Shown piece by piece: positions 19,874 to 27,487 of a DNA stretch of 33,061 nt. The position numbers and the translations under genes were made by a program. How positions within the stretch are numbered: the stretch's first letter is position 1; every line of letters begins with the position of its first letter. Below the pieces are notes generated by a model that saw nothing but the letters and a program-made list of their open reading frames with translations, did no database searches and was not told the origin of the DNA. This DNA comes from Paraburkholderia sp. Tr-20389 (lineage in GTDB: Bacteria; Pseudomonadota; Gammaproteobacteria; Burkholderiales; Burkholderiaceae). The stretch lies in assembly GCF_017104565.1 (NCBI RefSeq), contig NZ_JAAGPD010000077.1, positions 1 through 33,061 on the forward strand, written 5' to 3'.

Positions 19874-22573
19874 ATGGCAACGACCCATAACGGCGACGCC
19901 GACACCGAGCTGGTTCTGAAGACCATCGCGCCGCGTGCGCCGCAGCATCTGTTGACGCGCGCGCGTCTTGGCGTCGACGAGCCGCGTCTGCGCAATCTGC
20001 AGGTTGCGCTCGTTCAGGCGCCCGCGGGCTACGGCAAGACGTCCTTGCTTGCGCAATGGCGGCGCGAACATCTGGCTCGCGGCGTGGCCGTCGCGTGGCT
20101 GTCCGTCGACGAGCGCGACGACGCGCAGCGCTTTCTGCTCGGGCTCGTGCACGCGGTGCGCACCGGCTGTGCGCGTCCCACCTTCGGGCGGCTCGTGCTG
20201 AACAGCCCGGCGGCGCCGTCGCGCGAACTGGAAGGCATCACCGCGTGGCTCGCCGAGGTCGCGCAGCTTTCGCTCGAAGTCGTGCTGATTGTCGACGAAG
20301 CCGAGCGGCTGCCCGCCGCAGGTCTGGCCGCGCTCGCTTATCTGCTGCACAACGCGCCGCAAAATCTGCGCGTGGCGGTGGCGGCGCGGCGCGGTCTCGA
20401 CGACGCGGCGGGCGATCTGCTCGCCTACGGCGCGGGCGAAATGATCGGGCCGGACCTGCTGCGCTTCCGGCTCGACGAGGCGATTTCGCTGATTGGCGAG
20501 CGCTTCGGCGCCCGCGTCGAAGCGGACGTGTGCGCGCGGCTTTTCGAACTGTCCGATGGCTGGCCGCTCGGCCTGCAACTCGCGCTGGCAGCGATGGCGC
20601 GCGCCGACGATCCGCGCCGGGCGGCGCAGGCGTTGTCGGCCGATCATGGCGGCTTGCGCGATCACCTCGTCGTCGCGCTGATCTCGAAGCTGTCGCCCGA
20701 CGACGATGCGTTCCTGACGCGCATCAGCGTCGCCGACCGGCTGCATCCGCAACTGTGCGAAGCGCTGACGGGCGACAGCGGCGCGCCTGAGCGCCTCGCG
20801 CGGCTGGTGCGCGACACGCCCGTCTTCATCGCGAGCGAAGACAGCGCGTGGTGCCGGCTTCACGTGCTGGTGCGCGACGTGCTGCGAGGACGGCTCGCCG
20901 CGTTGCCCGACGCCGAGCGCGCGGACCTGCACGCGCGCGCGTCGGCATGGCTCGCCGCGCACGGCATGCTCGACGAGGCGGCGCGCCACGCGCATGCGGC
21001 AGGGCAGCATCAGGTCGCTTACGATCTCGCCGAACGATGCCTGTACGACGCCGTGAAGAAAGGCAGCCTGTCGGCAGTGCGCGACTGGCTCGAATTGCTG
21101 CCCGAGGACGAACTGGAGCGCAGGCCGCGTCTGCGTCTTGCCGCCGCGTGGGTGCTGGCGCTCAGCGAGCGTCACGACGAGGCCGAACGCCAGGTCGAAC
21201 GGGTGCTCGCCGATCCCGACGCTGCGCCTGAACTGCGCTACGAATGCGCGTTGATCCTCAGCGCGGCCGCGTACTATGCCGACGAGATCGACCGTTTCGT
21301 AACGCTGTTCGAGCCGTGGCTGGATGCCGAGCCGCCCGCCGGATCGTGGCTCGCGCAGATTCAGGCGAACCGTCTTTCGGCGCTCGCGATTCTTCAGGGC
21401 GAGCCCGCACAGGCGCGGCGCTTCCAGCAACAACTCGCGCCGCGCAACGAAAACGGGGCGGGCACCGGTTACGTGATCCGCTGGGGCGATCACACGATCG
21501 GCTTCAGCTATCTGCTCGAAGGGCAGTTGAGTCTGGCGGAATCCGTGCTGATGCCCGCGCTCGCCAGCGCCGAAGCCGATCTTGGCCGGCGCCATCCGCT
21601 GACCTGCATGTTCGCAGCGATGTGCGCGGCGCTGTGCTACGAAACCGATCGCATCGAGCAGGCAGCGGCCTTGCTGGCGAACCGGCTCGACGTGCTGGAG
21701 CGCGGCGGCACGCCGGAAATGATGATGCTCGCGTATCGCACGGCGGCGCAGATCGCGGCCGTGCAGGGCGTCGAGCATCGCGCGCTCGATCTGCTGGAGG
21801 CCATGCACGCGATGGGCGTCTCGCGCCATATGCCGCGTCTGTGTGTCGCGAGCCTCGCGGAGCAGGTGCGCATGCACGCTGCTCGCTATCGCGCGCAAAC
21901 GTGCGAGGCGCTGGCTGGGCGGATTGACGAAATCGTCGCGCAGGAGGCTGCGCATCACGGGCCGCTATGGGGCAGGCATGTCGCAATGTTGCAGGCCTTG
22001 TCACACGGATATGCGGCGATCGCCGCGCGACGCTGGACGCAATCGCTCGATACGCTTGCCGTCGCGCTCGAACATGCCAACGCGATGAAACTCGGCCGAT
22101 ACCGGATCGAGATCATGGTGCTGCGCGCGTTCGCGCTGGAGCAAACCAGCGAGCAAGGCCGGCCGCTGTTGCTCGAAGCGATGAATCTGGCCAGCACGTT
22201 CAGTCTGACGCGCGCGCTCGCCGATGCACATCCCGCGATCGCAGACTGGATGCGGCGCGTCGCCGAAGAAGAAGCCAATGCGGGCCAGCCCGTTCACGCG
22301 ATGCCCGCGCCGCGCGTCGTCCCCGTGCCGGCGCGCGCCGCAGCCGGCGCGCCGCGCGCGGTGCCGAGCGTCGTCCTGACGCCGAAGGAGCGCGAGATCC
22401 TCGAATTGCTCGGGCGCAGCCTGTCGAACAAGGAGATCGCACTTGCGATGTCGGTCGGCGAGGAGACCGTCAAGTGGCATCTAAAGAATCTGTTCGGCAA
22501 GCTCGACGCGAGTTCGCGCAAGCACGCCGTGCGTCGCGCGCTCGTTCTTGGGCTGCTGGAAGGCGCTCAGTAG
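19874..22573 (+). CDS. MalT-like LuxR-family transcriptional regulator
   Basis: This 899-residue regulator has the layout of MalT/LAL proteins. The N-terminal ATPase has Walker A at 49-57 (APAGYGKTS) and a Walker-B-like VVLIVDEAERL. A long helical TPR-type sensor region of about 450 residues follows. The C-terminal LuxR helix-turn-helix is at 833-899 (LTPKEREILELLGRSLSNKE, then VKWHLKNLFGKL). Such proteins bind ATP and an inducer and then activate nearby operons. It is divergent from the BKACE/dioxygenase operon and upstream of an acyl-CoA synthetase gene, so it probably controls both. The ATG at 19874 begins the conserved part; the ribosome site is weak, and the in-frame extension upstream does not resemble the family. 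Confidence 0.92.
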   Translation: MATTHNGDADTELVLKTIAPRAPQHLLTRARLGVDEPRLRNLQVALVQAPAGYGKTSLLAQWRREHLARGVAVAWLSVDERDDAQRFLLGLVHAVRTGCARPTFGRLVLNSPAAPSRELEGITAWLAEVAQLSLEVVLIVDEAERLPAAGLAALAYLLHNAPQNLRVAVAARRGLDDAAGDLLAYGAGEMIGPDLLRFRLDEAISLIGERFGARVEADVCARLFELSDGWPLGLQLALAAMARADDPRRAAQALSADHGGLRDHLVVALISKLSPDDDAFLTRISVADRLHPQLCEALTGDSGAPERLARLVRDTPVFIASEDSAWCRLHVLVRDVLRGRLAALPDAERADLHARASAWLAAHGMLDEAARHAHAAGQHQVAYDLAERCLYDAVKKGSLSAVRDWLELLPEDELERRPRLRLAAAWVLALSERHDEAERQVERVLADPDAAPELRYECALILSAAAYYADEIDRFVTLFEPWLDAEPPAGSWLAQIQANRLSALAILQGEPAQARRFQQQLAPRNENGAGTGYVIRWGDHTIGFSYLLEGQLSLAESVLMPALASAEADLGRRHPLTCMFAAMCAALCYETDRIEQAAALLANRLDVLERGGTPEMMMLAYRTAAQIAAVQGVEHRALDLLEAMHAMGVSRHMPRLCVASLAEQVRMHAARYRAQTCEALAGRIDEIVAQEAAHHGPLWGRHVAMLQALSHGYAAIAARRWTQSLDTLAVALEHANAMKLGRYRIEIMVLRAFALEQTSEQGRPLLLEAMNLASTFSLTRALADAHPAIADWMRRVAEEEANAGQPVHAMPAPRVVPVPARAAAGAPRAVPSVVLTPKEREILELLGRSLSNKEIALAMSVGEETVKWHLKNLFGKLDASSRKHAVRRALVLGLLEGAQ

Positions 22574-22664
22574 GCGTCTGTTGTCCCGCCATGCGCTGAA
22601 GTGCCGCAGCACGTCATCGGCATCGTCCACGGCGCACAAGCCCCGGCTCCGCTCTATTCTCCAG

Positions 22665-22697
22665 AACCCACCCCCTCCCGCCTGGGGGGGTAGGGTT
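22665..22697 (+). terminator. GC-rich hairpin after the LuxR-type gene
   Basis: AACCCACCCCC pairs with GGGGGTAGGGTT over 11 bp with one bulged A. The short trailing T stretch is interrupted. It lies 91 bp after the regulator stop and 77 bp before the acyl-CoA synthetase start, suggesting the two genes are separate transcripts. Confidence 0.5.
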
Positions 22698-22773
22698 CGT
22701 TCACGTTTCGTACTCTCGCTTTCATTGTGCCGCTCATCCGGGCGGCGCCGACTTCCACCAACGGGAGCCATTC

Positions 22774-24435
22774 GTGCGAGTAACCGAGACGCCCGACCAC
22801 CTGATGACCACCGCTGCCTCCGCCTACGCCTATCCGCTGCTCGTCAAGCAATTGCTCGTCAATTCGCTGAGCGTGTCCGCCGATCAGCAGATCACCTATC
22901 GCGGCGACCTGCGCTACACCTTCGCCGATTTCCGCCGACGCGTCGGCCAGCTCGCCAATGCACTCGCATCGCGCGGCGTGCGCGAGGGTTCGACGGTCGC
23001 GGTCATGGACTGGGACACGCATCGCTATCTGGAAAGCTACTTCGCGATACCGATGATGGGCGCGACGATCTTCACCGTGAACGTGCGCATTTCGGCGCAG
23101 CAGATCGCGTACACGTTGAACGACGCGCGCGCCGAAGTGCTGATCGTCAATAGCGAGTTTCTGCCCGTCGTCGAATCGATTCGCGGCGAACTGAAGCACC
23201 TGCGCGAGGTAATCGTCGCGAGCGACGACGCGACGCTGCCTTCCACTTCGCTGGACGTTGCCGGCGAATACGAACAGCTCGTGTCGTCGATGCCGGACGA
23301 TTTCGTGTTCGAGGACTTCGACGAGAACACGCGCGCCGCGATCTTCTACACGACAGGCACGACGGGCGATCCGAAGGGCGTGTGCTACAGCCATCGGCAG
23401 ATCGTGCTGCACACGCTCGCCACCGCGATGACGCTCTGTTCGCCGCGCACGGGCCAGCGTCTGCATCGCGATGACGTCTACATGCCGATCACGCCGATGT
23501 TCCATGTGCTCGCATGGGGCATGCCGTATATCGCCGTGATGCTCGGGCTGAAGATCGTGCTGCCGGGACGCTATCAACCGGAGACGCTGCTGCATCTGAG
23601 GAAGACCGAACGCGTCACCTTCTCGCATTGTGTGCCGACCATTCTGCAAATGCTGCTCGACGCGGCGGCGCGCGATTCGCAAGACCTGTCGGGCTGGACG
23701 ATGATCATCGGCGGCTCGGCGCTGTCGCCGACCTTGTGCCGTGCAGCGCTCGAACAGGGCATCGATGTGTTCGCAGGCTATGGCATGTCGGAGACGGGGC
23801 CGGTTGCGGCGCTGTCGCAGTTCGCGCCGGACGTCGAGGCTGTCGGCATCGACGAATCCGTGCGCAGGCGCTGCATGACGGGCCGGCCCGTGCCGATGGT
23901 CGAGCTGCGCGTCGTCGATGCGCAGATGAACGACGTGCCGCGCGATGGCCGCGCGCAGGGCGAGATCGTGTTGCGCTCGCCGTACCTGACGCCCGGTTAT
24001 CACAACCAGCCGGAAGCATCCGAAGCGTTGTGGGCAGGCGGCTATCTGCATACGCAGGACGTCGCCGTGATGACGGCGGATGGCTACGTGCAGATCGTCG
24101 ACCGCATCAAGGACGTGATCAAGACGGGCGGCGAATGGGTGTCGTCGATCGAGATCGAGGCGCTCATCAACGAACTGAACGACGTCGAGGAAAGCGCGGT
24201 GATCGGTGTGCAGGACGAACGCTGGGGCGAACGTCCGAAGGCACTGATCGTATTGCGTCCACACGCGACACTCGATGCGCACGACGTGCGCGCGCATCTG
24301 CTGGGCCACGCCGCCGCGAAACGCATCAGCCGCTATGCGGTGCCCGAGGCCGAACGCGTGATCTTCGTCGCCGCGATTCCGAAGACGAGCGTCGGCAAGA
24401 TCGACAAGAAGCTGCTGCGCCAACGCTTCGAATGA
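22774..24435 (+). CDS. Acyl-CoA synthetase (fatty-acid--CoA ligase, AMP-forming)
   Basis: The 553-residue enzyme activates a carboxylic acid to its CoA thioester with ATP. The AMP-binding P-loop TTGTTGDPKG is at 193-202. FAGYGMSETGPV, the GGYLHTQDVA hinge region and DRIKDVIKTGGEWVSS follow, and the catalytic lysine is Lys542 in SVGKIDKK. Overall it resembles medium-chain ligases of the AlkK type. I chose the GTG at 22774, which has GGGAG six bases upstream; an ATG at 22804 is the alternative. The gene follows the MalT-like regulator and may supply the CoA ester for the neighbouring catabolic operon. Confidence 0.93.
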   Translation: MRVTETPDHLMTTAASAYAYPLLVKQLLVNSLSVSADQQITYRGDLRYTFADFRRRVGQLANALASRGVREGSTVAVMDWDTHRYLESYFAIPMMGATIFTVNVRISAQQIAYTLNDARAEVLIVNSEFLPVVESIRGELKHLREVIVASDDATLPSTSLDVAGEYEQLVSSMPDDFVFEDFDENTRAAIFYTTGTTGDPKGVCYSHRQIVLHTLATAMTLCSPRTGQRLHRDDVYMPITPMFHVLAWGMPYIAVMLGLKIVLPGRYQPETLLHLRKTERVTFSHCVPTILQMLLDAAARDSQDLSGWTMIIGGSALSPTLCRAALEQGIDVFAGYGMSETGPVAALSQFAPDVEAVGIDESVRRRCMTGRPVPMVELRVVDAQMNDVPRDGRAQGEIVLRSPYLTPGYHNQPEASEALWAGGYLHTQDVAVMTADGYVQIVDRIKDVIKTGGEWVSSIEIEALINELNDVEESAVIGVQDERWGERPKALIVLRPHATLDAHDVRAHLLGHAAAKRISRYAVPEAERVIFVAAIPKTSVGKIDKKLLRQRFE

Positions 24436-24563
24436 CGAAGTTGTTTTGAAGCAGTCAGGCTTGCGAGCGTAGACGGCGACTGCATGAAGCGTTTCAAGGA
24501 GCGCAGTGTGTGCAGTCCGCGCGACGCCCGCGCGCAGCGAGAGTATCCTTTCGGTGAACTTGC

Positions 24564-24589
24564 AAAAGACGGCACATGTGCCGTCTTTT
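24564..24589 (+). terminator. Perfect 26-bp palindrome before the AraC gene
   Basis: The 13-bp arm AAAAGACGGCACA is followed directly by its exact complement, ending in CTTTT. As RNA it forms an 11-bp stem with a CATG loop and a short U-tail, which fits an intrinsic terminator for the acyl-CoA synthetase 128 bp upstream. Its end is only 29 bp before the AraC ATG, so it could instead be an operator or attenuator. Confidence 0.7.
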
Positions 24590-24618
24590 AGCAAAATGCC
24601 GAAGAAGGATGGTGCTTC

Positions 24619-25626
24619 ATGGATGCGGTCTCCGACGTGCTGCGCGTCGTGCGCCTGGGCGGCGCGGTTTATCTTCACGCCGAACTGACGGCGCCGTGGA
24701 GCCTGATCGGTCACGCGGATCAGGCGTTGTGCACGGCGTATCTGCCGAGATCGGACCGCATCGTCTCCTATCATCTGATCACGGAAGGAAGCTGCTGGGC
24801 GCGGCTTCCCGATTCGTCTGATCCTGCCATCCGAGTCAGTGCCGGCGAACTGCTCGTCGTGCCGCAAGGCGAGGCGCACATCATGGGCAGCGCGCTCGAT
24901 ATTCCTCCCGTGCCCGCCGGGCCGCTGCTCGAAACTCAACTAGCGACGATGCCGGGCGAAGTGCTGAATCTCTCGCACGGGGGAGGCGGCGCGCCGACGC
25001 GGATCCTGTGCGGCTTTCTCGCATGTGACGACGCGCTCACCAATCCCGTGCTCGGTTCGCTGCCGCGACTCTTCAAGGTCGATGTGCGCAACGATCCGCA
25101 ATCGGCATGGATCGAGGCTTCATTGCGCTATGCCGCCGAAGAAGCGGCTCAACGGCGTGCAGGCAGCGCCATCGTGCTCTCGCGTTTGTCGGAGTTGCTG
25201 TTCGTGTGGGCGGTGCGGCGCTGCATCGACGAACTACCCGACGATCGCAAGAACTGGCTTGCGGGTGTGAAGGACCGCTTCGTCGGCCGCGCGCTGTCGA
25301 TACTGCATGCGCAACCGGCCTACGGCTGGACCGTCGACGAACTGGCCCGCAAGGTCGGCCTGTCGCGCTCCGCTTTCGCACAGCGCTTCAGCGACCTGCT
25401 AGGGCAACCGCCAATGCAATACCTTGCGCGCTGGCGCCTGATCGTCGCGGCGCAGGAACTGTCGTATAGCAGCAAGGCGATTGCAGCGATTGCCGAAGAG
25501 GTGGGCTACGAATCGGAATCGGCGTTTCATCGCGCGTTCAGACGCGAGTTCGGTCAACCACCTGCTGCGTGGCGCAAGCGTCACAGCCAGGTGACGGGCG
25601 CGGAGGTTCTGGCAGCGAGCCAGTAG
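24619..25626 (+). CDS. AraC-family regulator with N-terminal cupin
   Basis: The 335-residue protein has an N-terminal cupin-type ligand domain (about 8-115, with YHLITEGSCWARL and SAGELLVVPQGEAHIMG). Two AraC helix-turn-helix motifs lie at the C-terminus (about 225-325, with WTVDELARKVGLSRSAFAQR and IAEEVGYESESAFHRAFRRE). It should respond to a small molecule and control nearby or distant genes. The target is not evident: the gene behind it is convergent and the SDR starts 1 kb away. AAGGA nine bases before the ATG at 24619 supports the start. The perfect palindrome just upstream may be an autoregulatory site. Confidence 0.92.
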   Translation: MDAVSDVLRVVRLGGAVYLHAELTAPWSLIGHADQALCTAYLPRSDRIVSYHLITEGSCWARLPDSSDPAIRVSAGELLVVPQGEAHIMGSALDIPPVPAGPLLETQLATMPGEVLNLSHGGGGAPTRILCGFLACDDALTNPVLGSLPRLFKVDVRNDPQSAWIEASLRYAAEEAAQRRAGSAIVLSRLSELLFVWAVRRCIDELPDDRKNWLAGVKDRFVGRALSILHAQPAYGWTVDELARKVGLSRSAFAQRFSDLLGQPPMQYLARWRLIVAAQELSYSSKAIAAIAEEVGYESESAFHRAFRREFGQPPAAWRKRHSQVTGAEVLAASQ

Positions 25627-26102
25627 CGCGCAAAGTCCAGCAGAAGATGACTACTGTGCAGCGCATGCAGCACGCGGCGGCGCGTTCGTGCTCTGCGCGT
25701 GCCGCGTGTCGCTGTCAGAGTGGGGCTCATGCGCCTCGACGTTTGCATCGGCGTCGCATGCAGCGCACTAAGCTCGCTTGCCATTGCGTGGATCAGGCGA
25801 CGCAGCGCGGCGTGCCATGCAAGCGGATCGAGTATCCGGGTGCCGCGCAGCGACTTGAGCAGCGAGAGAGCGGTGCTGAGTTCGCGCATATGTCGGCCGT
25901 GGTCGTTGTTCAACTGACGCGCGGCCGCGAAGCACACATCCCATCCGACATGCGTGTGCACATGCAGTAACGCGAACAGCAACACGGGCGGCAGGAGCGC
26001 AAGGCTCTCGCGCATCAGCGGGTCGCTGTGCAAGTGCGCGAGCAGTCGAGCATGTGAATCATCGCTGAGGGAGCGTCGTTGCAAGTCCGTCCGGTGATGC
26101 AT
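25581..26102 (-). CDS. Unknown His-rich protein
   Basis: I do not recognise this 173-residue frame. The case for a gene is the ATG at 26102 with a perfect AGGAGG seven bases upstream and a sensible first two-thirds: a hydrophobic stretch LLPPVLLFALLHVHTHVGW at about 38-56, then helical LRRLIHAMASELSAL. The last third is Arg/Thr-rich and less convincing. The stop lies 46 bp inside the convergent AraC gene, an unusual tail-to-tail overlap. It may be a small membrane-associated protein. Confidence 0.5.
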   Translation of the reverse strand: MHHRTDLQRRSLSDDSHARLLAHLHSDPLMRESLALLPPVLLFALLHVHTHVGWDVCFAAARQLNNDHGRHMRELSTALSLLKSLRGTRILDPLAWHAALRRLIHAMASELSALHATPMQTSRRMSPTLTATRGTRRARTRRRVLHALHSSHLLLDFARYWLAARTSAPVTWL

Positions 26103-26639
26103 GACAAGGCCTCCTGTTACGCAAGGTGTCGCGGATTCTCCTCGCCGATGGCGCGTGATGCGTCGCGCCTGACCACGGCGATGGAACTGGCTGCACACCC
26201 TGACTTCACAAGACCTTGCTGCCCGACGTTGTTGAACGCGCTTGCTGCAACAGATGATTCATGGTGCTCGATGCCGTCTCGAGATTCACTATGAGGCAAC
26301 ATGCATCGATGACCCTTGCCCTCGCGTCGCGCCTCTTTATCCGATCGTCCATTTTTGTTGTGCGCGGCGAGCCGACTTTGCCTCGCGTCCGTTGCGGTTT
26401 GCCGCGCGTCGTGCGTTGCACGGTGCCTTGCGGTTCGCGTCGATTAAAAGGAATGCCTACATGCTTGCCAGAAGCGATCGCACGCCGCATGCATGGCGAT
26501 GCGCTCACGCACACCTCGACGATTGACGCGAGCGTGCCTTGCGACAACACTGTTCGTCGTGCGCGTCGTCGGTCGCAAATGCATGCGTGACGGCGCGCGC
26601 TTTCGATGAACCTGGACCTGCGTTGGGAGCGCGTACTTC
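26103..26639. other. Gene-free interval before the SDR gene
   Basis: In this 537-bp stretch I find no frame with a ribosome site and protein-like composition. The longer open frames on both strands are Arg/Ser/Cys-rich. It includes an AAAAGGA followed eight bases later by an ATG (26461) that opens only 21 codons. The promoter of the SDR gene is presumably here but I cannot point to it. Confidence 0.5.
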
Positions 26640-27341
26640 ATGAACAGCTTGGACGGAACGATCGTCGCGATTACAGGCGCCTTTGGCAATCTCGGTCTCG
26701 TGACGGCGCAAGCGCTCGCGGAGCGCGGCGCGAAGGTCGCGTTGATCGGCAGAGGCAAGCCTCCGGCGAAACTGCCTTCCTCGCTCGATCAGGCGTGTGT
26801 CGTAAGCGGCACTGATCTCGCGGAACGCGACGCGGCCCAACGCGCGGTCGATTCGATCGCGAGCCAACTCGGTGGTCTGAATGCGCTCGTGAATGTTGCA
26901 GGCGGCTTCAGCTGGGAGTCGATCGCCGACGGCAGCGCCGATACCTGGGAGCGCATGTTCGATGTGAACGTGAAGACGACACTGAACGCGTCGAAGGCGG
27001 CGCTGTGGCATCTGACGCGAGCGGCGGGCGGACGGATCGTCAACGTGGGCGCGATGGCGGGCCTGAAGGCGGGCATGGGAATGGGCGCATATGCCGCGTC
27101 GAAGGCGGGCGTGATGCGTCTCACGGAAGCACTCGCCGAAGAACTCAAAGACAAAGGCGCGACCGTGAACGCGATCCTGCCCAGCATCATCGACACGCCG
27201 CAGAATCGCGCGGACATGCCCGATGCCGATTTCACCCGTTGGGTGACGCCGGAACAGATCGGCGCGGTGATCGCGTTCCTGCTGTCGAAGGAGGCGCAGT
27301 GCATCACGGGCGCGCTAATTCCCGTTGCAGGCCGGGTGTGA
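26640..27341 (+). CDS. Short-chain dehydrogenase/reductase with replaced catalytic serine
   Basis: The 233-residue protein is a classical-size SDR. The cofactor motif TGAFGNLG is at 12-19, NVAG at 85-88 and the catalytic Tyr151/Lys155 in AYAASKAG. The position 13 residues before Tyr151, normally the catalytic serine, is Ala138 (IVNVGAMAG). A few SDR subgroups carry NVGA or NIGA here, so activity may be altered rather than lost. GGAG ten bases before the ATG at 26640 supports the start. The substrate is unknown, and it appears to be a single-gene unit. Confidence 0.88.
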   Translation: MNSLDGTIVAITGAFGNLGLVTAQALAERGAKVALIGRGKPPAKLPSSLDQACVVSGTDLAERDAAQRAVDSIASQLGGLNALVNVAGGFSWESIADGSADTWERMFDVNVKTTLNASKAALWHLTRAAGGRIVNVGAMAGLKAGMGMGAYAASKAGVMRLTEALAEELKDKGATVNAILPSIIDTPQNRADMPDADFTRWVTPEQIGAVIAFLLSKEAQCITGALIPVAGRV

Positions 27342-27374
27342 CGGCTGCCAGCATTTTTTAGACATTACTAAAGC

Positions 27375-27392
27375 CTGTCAAACATATTTCAT
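27375..27392 (+). promoter_or_regulatory. Pho-box-like direct repeat before the PhoX-like gene
   Basis: CTGTCAA and ATTTCAT lie four bases apart, the 11-bp spacing of the Pho box (CTGTCAT-N4-CTGTCAT), with 6/7 and 5/7 matches. A weak third half, ATTTCCT, follows after another four bases. TAAAGT at 27403-27408 is at the right distance to be the -10. The start codon is 80 bp further on. PhoB control under phosphate starvation is inferred. Confidence 0.5.
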
Positions 27393-27436
27393 AATCATTT
27401 CCTAAAGTAGCGCGTCATACCGGCGCGCCGTGGACT

Positions 27437-27472
27437 GCCTGATCCAGGCGTGGACTGGTTGTTGAGTCAACC
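27437..27472 (+). repeat. Two small hairpins in the PhoX leader
   Basis: GCCTG/CAGGC (27437-27449) and GGTTG/CAACC (27457-27472) are adjacent dyads in the leader just before the start codon. CGTGGACTG is also repeated directly 20 bp apart (27429, 27449). The leader has no Shine-Dalgarno sequence, so RNA structure may influence translation. Confidence 0.35.
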
Positions 27473-27487
27473 AACCCATCCCCAACA

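Noticed and set aside
19511-24939. Long minus-strand frames opposite the LuxR-type regulator and the acyl-CoA synthetase
   Set aside because: Low-complexity Arg-rich translations that span several unrelated sense genes and have no ribosome sites.
26461-26526. Mini-gene of 21 codons after an AAAAGGA site
   Set aside because: Too short to judge and the composition looks random; only the ribosome-like site supports it.
26206-26550. Minus-strand frame of 114 codons before the SDR gene
   Set aside because: No ribosome site, Arg/Thr/Ser-rich composition and no recognisable domain.
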